Shown: piece after piece, positions 1 through 5,042 of the stretch | Numbering within the stretch: position 1 is the first letter of the stretch | Layout of the letters: each line of letters opens with the position of its first letter | NCBI GenBank assembly: GCA_016765235.1 | Contig: JAESQH010000101.1 | Span: forward strand, 12,056 to 18,668 | Source: Paracoccaceae bacterium | Lineage (GTDB): Bacteria; Pseudomonadota; Alphaproteobacteria; Rhodobacterales; Rhodobacteraceae | DNA: 6,613 nucleotides | Reading direction: 5' to 3' | Program-made: the position numbers and the translations under genes | Notes under the pieces: generated by a model | The model's database searches: none | Told to the model about the DNA's origin: nothing | What the model saw: only the letters and a program-made list of their open reading frames with translations

Positions 1-434
1 CCGATATAAACCTGTGCAGCCATCGCACAAACACCCATACGAACAGCGTCGTCGATGTCCACGGCGATCGTTTCGTTCGACAGTTCCGAAAGGATCGAGT
101 TGCCGCCGGATGCCCGCATCACAATCGGTTTTGTCACAGTTGGTGGAATGACCGAGCGCAGAATACCGCGTGTACACATCAAAACATCGGCGTGTTCGAC
201 CAATGGCAAGATGTTCAAGTCGATGCGTTCCAACCCTTTGGTTGGGCCTTGGAAATACCCGTGGTCGAACGCCAGCATAACTGTGCGGCCAGATTTTGGG
301 TTAAAAATCCGGCTCATCTTGTTTTTGATGCCCCAATCGTAATTGGCGCCGCCCTTTAGGAAAAACCCTTGTTTGTCCTGTGGAGTGTTCAGACCGAAGT
401 CTTTGCCGTCCTTGATATCGTCTAGATCTGCCAT
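1..434 (-). CDS. lsrF: LsrF-type aldolase/thiolase (DhnA/FbaB class I aldolase family), 5' part only
   Basis: The gene starts at ATG 434 and runs off the left edge, so 144 codons are visible, about half of the roughly 290 expected. The N-terminus begins MADLDDIKDGKDF, which from memory is essentially that of Escherichia coli LsrF. Further family blocks are SRIFNPKSGRTVMLAFDHG around residues 41-59, the GYFQGPTKGLERID block, a CTRGILRS block, and RASGGNSI followed by ELSNE. In the family the Schiff-base lysine lies in the C-terminal half, which is outside this window, so catalysis cannot be confirmed. Known LsrF acts in the cytoplasm on 3-hydroxy-5-phosphonooxypentane-2,4-dione, releasing dihydroxyacetone phosphate (DHAP) and transferring acetyl to CoA. 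A Shine-Dalgarno AGGA (complement of 441-444) lies 6 nt before the start. It is the last visible gene of the leftward operon, 52 bp after the epimerase-like gene. Because the neighbours include methylthioribose kinase and isomerase, it may instead cleave a 5-substituted ribulose-1-phosphate; that is inference. Confidence 0.88.
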   Translation of the reverse strand, partial: MADLDDIKDGKDFGLNTPQDKQGFFLKGGANYDWGIKNKMSRIFNPKSGRTVMLAFDHGYFQGPTKGLERIDLNILPLVEHADVLMCTRGILRSVIPPTVTKPIVMRASGGNSILSELSNETIAVDIDDAVRMGVCAMAAQVYI

Positions 435-486
435 AACGTGTCCTGTCTTTCTGGTGTTTTGTGTAAATGTTAACTGTTGGTTCTGT

Positions 487-1188
487 TCAAAGTGTTGCGG
501 CCATTGCGTTGAAGGCCTGCTGTGGGTTCGCAGCACCCAATACGGCGCTGCCGCTAACGATCATGTCCGGCTTACACGCTGCGATTTCCGCGATACTGTC
601 AAGCGTCACGCCGCCGTCGAATGCCAGAAGTGGGCCGTCAGTTCCAAACATCGTACGCAGTTCGCGCACTCGATCACAAGCGGTGGTGATGTCTGGTGGA
701 TTTTTACCCCGTGGGTCCAGCGACAACACCAATATCATATCCGGTTTAAGATCCAGCAATTCCGGAATATCTGCCAACGAGGTGCCCGGCATTATGCCAA
801 GACCGGCCAATACCGGACACCCTGCCTCAATGGCGGACAAACGGATTGTGTTGATGGCTTCGGCAGCACCCTCGGATTCTGCGTGGACCGTTATTATATC
901 AGCGCCAGCTTTTACATAGCTGGCAACGTGTTTAGCGGGGTGTTCGATCATCAGGTGAACGTCGCGCAGCATTCCGGTATCCAGTGCTTTGACGAAACCT
1001 GGGCCAGCGGTCATTCCGGGGACGAAAACACCGTCCATTACGTCAAAATGCACAATACCACATCCCCAGCTTGCCGCGTCTGTCGCGGCTTCGCGCAGAT
1101 TGCCGAGATCAGCAGCCAATAAGCCAAGGCTGATGCCACGACTTCTGGATTTGAGGGTATCTAGGGCAGTGGTGGTCAGGCGGTTCAT
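487..1188 (-). CDS. Ribulose-phosphate 3-epimerase-like protein (Rpe family, LsrE-like position)
   Basis: This 233-residue TIM-barrel protein belongs to the pentose-phosphate 3-epimerase family, cytoplasmic metal-dependent enzymes that invert C3 of ketose phosphates. The expected metal ligands are visible: H47 and D49 in IVHFDVMDG, H78 in DVHLMIEHP, and D191 in LLAFDGGVT. The C-terminal phosphate-binding part shows IVSGSAVLGA. It differs from housekeeping Rpe in two ways. About 18 residues precede the first beta strand (ISLGLLAADL instead of IAPSILSAD), and the usual FVPNLTIGP is replaced by FVPGMTAGP, so the substrate probably differs from ribulose 5-phosphate. Salmonella lsr operons carry an Rpe-like gene, lsrE, in a similar place, and its role is unclear. 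It sits 100 bp after the binding-protein gene, with a hairpin between them, and 52 bp before the LsrF-like gene. The ATG at 1188 has no clear Shine-Dalgarno and the frame is open upstream to about 1255, so the start is less certain than the product. Confidence 0.85.
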   Translation of the reverse strand: MNRLTTTALDTLKSRSRGISLGLLAADLGNLREAATDAASWGCGIVHFDVMDGVFVPGMTAGPGFVKALDTGMLRDVHLMIEHPAKHVASYVKAGADIITVHAESEGAAEAINTIRLSAIEAGCPVLAGLGIMPGTSLADIPELLDLKPDMILVLSLDPRGKNPPDITTACDRVRELRTMFGTDGPLLAFDGGVTLDSIAEIAACKPDMIVSGSAVLGAANPQQAFNAMAATL

Positions 1189-1241
1189 CTGGAGTTGCTT
1201 TATACGTGGGTCAATTCCGGCGACATCAATATCGGCGGCAA

Positions 1242-1270
1242 GAGGGCCGCGAGATTATCCCGCGGCCCTC
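1242..1270 (-). promoter_or_regulatory. Intercistronic hairpin after the binding-protein gene
   Basis: A perfect 10-bp GC-rich inverted repeat, GAGGGCCGCG (1242-1251) and CGCGGCCCTC (1261-1270), encloses a 9-nt loop. It begins 18 nt after the stop codon of the binding-protein gene. In the transcribed (minus) direction the stem is followed by TTGCCGCC, not a T-run, so it is not a standard intrinsic terminator. By analogy with sugar ABC operons, it could protect the upstream binding-protein mRNA from 3' exonucleases or partly reduce readthrough, so that more binding protein is made than downstream enzymes. The structure is seen in the sequence; the role is inference. Confidence 0.7.
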
Positions 1271-1288
1271 GTTAGTGATTATTCCAAC

Positions 1289-2338
1289 TTAACGTGCTGG
1301 AAGAGGCATCCATGCAGGAACGGAAACATCAGCATGGGCAAACTGAGGCATATTTGCGCTTAGGTCAGCCATGTTTTTGATGTCGTTGTCGTTCAAGAAA
1401 GCCTGTGTGATCAGAGTTGGTGGAACAACTATGTTGCTGCCAGTTTCTTCACCAGCCAGTAGCATGGCAAGTGTACGAACAGAAACTTCGCCAACAACCG
1501 CAGGGTTGGTCGCAACGGTTGCGGCCCAAGCGGAACCTGGCTCGCGCATCGCCGCGATGTCAGCAGTGGAAACGTCAGCCGAGTAGATGCTCACCTGATC
1601 GGTCATGCCAGCTTCGTCTACAGCGATTTTCACACCTTTGGCGAATTCGTCATATGGTGCGAACATAACTGTGATGCTTGGGTTTGCCTGAAGCACGGAA
1701 CGCGCTTGGTTAGCAACCGAGTTTGCAATCGGGTTATCAAGCGTGCCGAACATGGCCAGCTCTTTAATGCCCGGGTTTGCAGACTTAATGTCCTGCCAAG
1801 CTACGTCACGGCGATCAAGTGGTGCGATGCCTGCAACATATACATAGCCAGCATTCCAAGTGTCGCCATTGTCAGCGATTGCTTGCTCTAGCGCCAGTTT
1901 GCCCAGAAGGTAATCCGACTGCTCGATCTGTGGGATTGCGTCGTTTTCAACGTTTACGTCGAAAGCAACAACTTTGATGCCAGCGTCGATTGCACGCTGT
2001 GCTGCTTCTTGCATGGCTTCAGTCAGGCCGTGCTGGATGATGATGCCGTCAACGCCAAGCGCGATGGCCTGATCAACCATGTCAGCTTGCAATGCTGCAT
2101 CCTGACGGCTGTCGAAAATGCGAAGGTCTACGCCGATTGCTGCGGCTTGAGATTCAACGCCAGCCAGATATGCCTGAAAGAAGTCACCTGTTGAAAGGTA
2201 ACGAACCAGCGCGATTTTAACTTCACCCGGATTGTCGAAAGGTGCAGGCATAGTCTGCGCAAATGCAGATGATAGCCCTGCTGTCAGTGCCATAGCGCTT
2301 CCAGCCATTGTCATGAATATGCGACGTGATAGTGTCAT
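1289..2338 (-). CDS. Periplasmic sugar-binding protein of an ABC transporter (Peripla_BP_4, RbsB/LsrB type)
   Basis: This 349-residue exported protein should capture the transported sugar in the periplasm and deliver it to the permease. The start at ATG 2338 is chosen because a GGGAG Shine-Dalgarno (complement of 2347-2351) lies 8 nt upstream and a complete signal peptide follows directly. Upstream residues in the open frame overlap the permease gene and do not look like signal sequence. The signal peptide has SRRIFM at residues 4-9, a hydrophobic core, and an AFA|Q cleavage site near residue 27; the twin arginines resemble a Tat signal. The mature part shows the two-lobe fold: VKIALVRYLSTGDFF near 40-54, GVDGIIIQ at 95-102, VVAFDVN at 123-129, PLDRRDVAW at 173-181, and VMFAPYDEF at 224-232. 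It resembles LsrB in class and operon position. The residues recalled as contacting AI-2 in LsrB (K, D, D, Q, P, A) are mostly not kept, so a pentose or 5-substituted pentose ligand is more likely. Confidence 0.9.
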   Translation of the reverse strand: MTLSRRIFMTMAGSAMALTAGLSSAFAQTMPAPFDNPGEVKIALVRYLSTGDFFQAYLAGVESQAAAIGVDLRIFDSRQDAALQADMVDQAIALGVDGIIIQHGLTEAMQEAAQRAIDAGIKVVAFDVNVENDAIPQIEQSDYLLGKLALEQAIADNGDTWNAGYVYVAGIAPLDRRDVAWQDIKSANPGIKELAMFGTLDNPIANSVANQARSVLQANPSITVMFAPYDEFAKGVKIAVDEAGMTDQVSIYSADVSTADIAAMREPGSAWAATVATNPAVVGEVSVRTLAMLLAGEETGSNIVVPPTLITQAFLNDNDIKNMADLSANMPQFAHADVSVPAWMPLPAR

Positions 2339-2372
2339 TAGGTAGTCTCCCAGTTGGTTGTATTGAGTGGCC

Positions 2373-3407
2373 TCAGTGGGCCCCTCCGCGTTTTGATAAC
2401 GCAAAGGTAAAGACAAGGGCGACGACTAGAACTGCGCCCTTAACGAAATCTTGTGTGTAGTATGGTGCGTTCATCATCGTCAGGCCTTGCAACAAGATGC
2501 CGATGAATAGCGCACCGATGATTGTGCCAAATGCGTTTGGTTTAGCAGCACCCAGAACCGCAAAGCCGATCAAAGCAGCGGCCACGGAATCGAGCAACAG
2601 GTTGTTACCCGAAGCAATATCGCCACGCCCAAGCCGTGCGGCCAACAAAATCCCACCGACGGAGGCAAGAACGCCCGAGATCATATAGGCTAGTATTTTG
2701 TACCGGTTTACGTTTGTACCAGCCAGACTAGCCGCACGAGAATTGGAGCCGATGGCATACATCAGACGCCCGTGGCGGGTTAGTTCCATAAACACCCAGA
2801 CCAAAAATCCGACAACAAGTAGAACGATCACGGATACCGGAATGAGGTTTTCAATGAAGAAGTCGAAGCGGTAACGACCAAGCGACAGGAACGCTTTGGA
2901 AAATGTGCCCTCTGCAACGCGGCCATCCGGCAATGTCATGCCAGTCGCGATGGAGCGGCCTTGTGTCGGGATGCGTTGCAATCCGATCAACAAGAACATC
3001 ATACCAAGGGTCGCCAGAAGGTCCGGCACACGGAATTTTACGATTAGTATTCCGTTAATAAACCCGACAGCCGCGCCCATTACCAAGCAGGCTACAACTG
3101 CCACAAAGGCGTTCATTTCCAAAACGACCAGAACGTAGGCTGACAACATCAGTGCCGAAGTGGCCGTTGAGCCGATGGATAAGTCGAAACCATCCACCAC
3201 CAGTGTCGCGGTCACTCCAAGGGCCAGAATGCCTGTGATTGCTACGGACTGGAAAATAAAGACTGCACTATAGGGGCTGGCGAAACCTTCGGCGATGACT
3301 GAAAAAAAGATCAGCAATCCCGCCATTAGCGCAAGAAACCCATACCGGATGGAAATCTCGGTCAGAGTGCGCTTGGGTCTGACAGATTTTGGGGTATCAG
3401 TTTGCAT
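2373..3407 (-). CDS. Sugar ABC-transporter permease (BPD_transp_2, RbsC/LsrC/LsrD type)
   Basis: This inner-membrane protein of 344 residues has about ten hydrophobic segments, beginning near residues 23-41. It carries the family motif DGFDLSIGS at residues 72-80 and a C-terminal cytoplasmic coupling region containing AIGSNSRAASLAG, followed by ISGVLASVGGILLAARLG. It forms the translocation channel for the sugar captured by the binding protein encoded next. I chose the ATG at 3407, which overlaps the ATPase stop by 11 bp. This implies translational coupling, since only a weak AGG lies upstream. A TTG at 3446 in the same frame is an alternative and would add 13 residues. The gene ends 34 bp before the binding-protein start. 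Enterobacterial lsr operons encode two permeases (LsrC and LsrD); here one is present, so the channel is probably a homodimer, as in the ribose system. Confidence 0.92.
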   Translation of the reverse strand: MQTDTPKSVRPKRTLTEISIRYGFLALMAGLLIFFSVIAEGFASPYSAVFIFQSVAITGILALGVTATLVVDGFDLSIGSTATSALMLSAYVLVVLEMNAFVAVVACLVMGAAVGFINGILIVKFRVPDLLATLGMMFLLIGLQRIPTQGRSIATGMTLPDGRVAEGTFSKAFLSLGRYRFDFFIENLIPVSVIVLLVVGFLVWVFMELTRHGRLMYAIGSNSRAASLAGTNVNRYKILAYMISGVLASVGGILLAARLGRGDIASGNNLLLDSVAAALIGFAVLGAAKPNAFGTIIGALFIGILLQGLTMMNAPYYTQDFVKGAVLVVALVFTFALSKRGGAH

Positions 3408-4923
3408 ATTCAGTACTGCCTGTTGTTTTATTTTGCTGACCGACAACCTGTGTCAGCACCAATTTAAGATCTATGTTTTCATTTCGATGATCGCCGACGA
3501 CGGTTTGGTCATTCATGACGATAATCCTGTCCGCAATCTCCAGCGCCTCGTCCATTTCGGAGACCATTACCGCCGTTGCACGGCCCAGCGCTGTGTTGCG
3601 AATTTTTTCACCGATGTCGCGGCGGGCTTTGATGTCTACACCTTGGAACGGCTCGTCCAGTACCAGAAGATCGGAGTCTTCGGCCAACCAGCGACCAACC
3701 ATAACTTTTTGCTGATTGCCGCCCGACAGACTGGCAATATCGTCAGCATCGCTTTGGCAAATGATCCCCAAATCAGAAATCGTGCGTTGCGCGGCTTTGC
3801 GTTCACTACGGAAATTTATAAACGAGAACTTAGAATGCTGTGCCACGAATGGCACTGTTATGTTTTTGGTAATATCGAAATCCGGTATTACAGCATTGCT
3901 GGCGCGATCTTTAGGGCAAAGGAATACACCCGCCTCAATCGCCTTCCCTTGCGAGCGCGGCGCGTAAGCCTCGCCCTTCAAAATCATCTCGCCCGCGCAT
4001 GGATTGCTAAGACCAAACAGAATATCCGCCAAGTCGGTTTTACCACTGCCAACGAGGCCGGTTATCGCCACAACTTCATTCGCATGTAAATCGAGTGAGA
4101 ACGGCACTGCACCCTCGCGCAACACAATGTTTTTCAACTGCATTACGGTCACACCCGCTTGAGGTATCTGGATATTGGCGTTAGTCATACTATGGCCGAG
4201 CATCGCTTTCACCGCACCCTCATAATCCAGCGGTGCATCTTCAAACACACCCGAAATTTTGCCATCGCGCATACTGACTATCCGGTCCGCGATACGGCGG
4301 ATATCTGACATACGATGCGAGATATAAAGGATCGCAACGCCAGATGCGCGCAGCCGATCCAACAGTACAAACAACCGTTTCGCTTCAACGGCTGACAGTG
4401 ACGAGGTCGGCTCGTCCAGAATAAGCAGTTTGGGTTCATGCGCCATTGCCCGCGCGATGGCCACTAGTTGGCGGTCGGCAAGGCCAAGTTCGCTAACCAA
4501 TTGGGTCACATCAACGTCCAGCGCCATGGCGGCCGCGATCTTGCGGGCCTCCGCGAAATTCTTTTTCTTGTTCAGGAAAAACCCGCTACCAGGGCGAGCC
4601 AAATGGTCCAGCATCAGGTTCGAGGCGACATCCAGATCGGGAATCACCCCGTCATTAATACTTTGATGAACCGTGACCACACCTGCCCGTATTGCCTCGG
4701 AAGGAGTCGTTGGGCTGAATGCCTGACCATAAAGTTTAATCGTGCCGCCATTTGCAGAATGAACGCCGCATAAGACTTTGACCAAGGTAGATTTTCCGGC
4801 GCCATTGGCCCCCATCAATACTGTCACTTGACCTGCATGTAGCTCTAGATCAATACCACGAAGCACGGTGTTTTCACCGAACGCTTTCGTAATATTTGCA
4901 AGTTCCACAGCGATATTTTGCAC
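3397..4923 (-). CDS. Sugar ABC-transporter ATPase with two nucleotide-binding domains (RbsA/LsrA type)
   Basis: This 508-residue cytoplasmic protein powers the importer with two fused ATPase domains. Domain 1 has Walker A GANGAGKST (38-46), a Q-loop in TVHQS (Q87), Walker B LLILDE (166-171) and an H-loop histidine at 203 in YISHR. Its signature is degenerate, LGLADRQ at 146-152. Domain 2 has GLVGSGKT (289-296), the CPKDR element typical of this family, a canonical signature LSGGNQQ (399-405), and LLVLDEPFQGVD (Walker B from 419). In domain 2 the H-loop histidine is replaced (VSEMDE). The GTG at 4923 is taken as start because GGGAGG lies 6 nt upstream and the A-loop region follows normally. 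An upstream ATG at 4977 lacks such a site and lies inside the operator region. Length matches LsrA and RbsA (about 500-510). It is the first gene of the leftward operon and overlaps the permease by 11 bp. Confidence 0.93.
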   Translation of the reverse strand: MQNIAVELANITKAFGENTVLRGIDLELHAGQVTVLMGANGAGKSTLVKVLCGVHSANGGTIKLYGQAFSPTTPSEAIRAGVVTVHQSINDGVIPDLDVASNLMLDHLARPGSGFFLNKKKNFAEARKIAAAMALDVDVTQLVSELGLADRQLVAIARAMAHEPKLLILDEPTSSLSAVEAKRLFVLLDRLRASGVAILYISHRMSDIRRIADRIVSMRDGKISGVFEDAPLDYEGAVKAMLGHSMTNANIQIPQAGVTVMQLKNIVLREGAVPFSLDLHANEVVAITGLVGSGKTDLADILFGLSNPCAGEMILKGEAYAPRSQGKAIEAGVFLCPKDRASNAVIPDFDITKNITVPFVAQHSKFSFINFRSERKAAQRTISDLGIICQSDADDIASLSGGNQQKVMVGRWLAEDSDLLVLDEPFQGVDIKARRDIGEKIRNTALGRATAVMVSEMDEALEIADRIIVMNDQTVVGDHRNENIDLKLVLTQVVGQQNKTTGSTEYAN

Positions 4924-4929
4924 AGCAAT

Positions 4930-4935
4930 CCTCCC
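4930..4935 (-). promoter_or_regulatory. Ribosome binding site deciding the GTG start of the ABC ATPase
   Basis: The minus strand reads GGGAGG here, followed by 6 nt (4924-4929) and then GTG at 4923-4921. The spacing is ideal, and the longer alternative beginning with ATG at 4977 has nothing comparable. This supports a non-AUG start for the first gene of the leftward operon. Confidence 0.85.
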
Positions 4936-4967
4936 TAGTCGGGATAGGTAACGATCATTATTGTCTA

Positions 4968-4977
4968 TTGTCAACAA
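4968..4977. promoter_or_regulatory. Candidate operator half of a pair, TTGTCAACAA
   Basis: The site reads TTGTCAACAA, with 4-bp arms TTGT and ACAA around a 2-bp centre. It matches the palindrome at 4996-5005 in nine of ten bases. The centres of the two sites are 28 bp apart, between the two divergent operons. This fits a dimeric repressor or activator; the regulator family cannot be told from the sequence. Confidence 0.5.
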
Positions 4978-4986
4978 CTATTGACA
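4969..4986. repeat. Inverted repeat TGTCAA-N6-TTGACA
   Basis: TGTCAA at 4969-4974 and TTGACA at 4981-4986 are exact reverse complements separated by CAACTA. Each arm reads outward as TTGACA, the consensus -35 hexamer, one toward each operon. The repeat overlaps the candidate operator at 4968-4977, so a protein bound here could block both directions at once. The repeat is directly visible; its function is inferred. Confidence 0.55.
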
Positions 4987-4995
4987 TTTGCTCGA

Positions 4996-5005
4996 TTGTC
5001 GACAA
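4996..5005. promoter_or_regulatory. Candidate operator, perfect palindrome TTGTCGACAA
   Basis: This is a perfect 10-bp palindrome with a central CG, 37 bp upstream of the mtnK start codon. It recurs as TTGTCAACAA at 4968-4977. Palindromes of this kind are common operators for LacI- and GntR-type regulators, but the sequence alone does not identify the family. No regulator gene is in the window. Confidence 0.55.
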
Positions 5006-5042
5006 AGTTAACTCTAGGATTAACCCCGGGGGGAGGAATGAA

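Larger units (their letters stand above)
4924..5042. promoter_or_regulatory. Shared divergent control region of the transporter and mtnKA operons
   Basis: This 119-bp gap separates the start codons of the leftward ABC-transporter operon and the rightward mtnK-mtnA operon, so promoters for both must lie here or very close by. It is A+T-rich in the centre (about 4950-5012) and rich in TTGTC/TTGAC elements, which begin on the plus strand at 4961, 4968, 4981 and 4996. TTGACA hexamers occur on both strands (plus 4981-4986; minus 4974-4969) and could act as -35 boxes. The hexamers at the matching -10 positions are poor: AAAGTT at 5004-5009 on plus and TTACCT at 4951-4946 on minus. The promoters are therefore not assigned precisely. 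A six-G run and GGAGG at 5032-5036 serve mtnK translation. Confidence 0.7.

Noticed and set aside
435..486. Possible terminator or small gene between the epimerase-like and lsrF-like genes
   Set aside because: The 52-bp gap holds only the lsrF ribosome site; no stable inverted repeat or open frame of note is visible.
343..1122. Long plus-strand open frame of 259 codons opposite the epimerase-like gene
   Set aside because: It is antisense to a gene with clear Rpe-family metal ligands, its protein is rich in Cys, His and Arg with no recognisable domain, and it crosses the epimerase/aldolase gene boundary.
1242..1270. Intrinsic (rho-independent) terminator at the end of the binding-protein gene
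   Set aside because: The stem is strong, but neither strand has a T-run after it, and the downstream genes have no visible promoter of their own; called an intercistronic hairpin instead.
3295..4089. Plus-strand open frame of 264 codons opposite the ABC ATPase and permease
   Set aside because: It lies across two well-supported minus-strand genes, shows no family motif, and has the composition expected of a shadow of the ATPase coding strand.
4924..4977. ATG start at 4977 for the ABC ATPase
   Set aside because: It has no ribosome site and adds 18 residues encoded by the operator region, while GTG at 4923 has GGGAGG at 6-nt spacing.
4896..5042. Upstream extension of the mtnK reading frame by 49 codons
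   Set aside because: It would run through the divergent promoter and operator region and into the start of the ATPase gene. The ATG at 5043 has a strong, well-spaced Shine-Dalgarno and gives a protein of family length.
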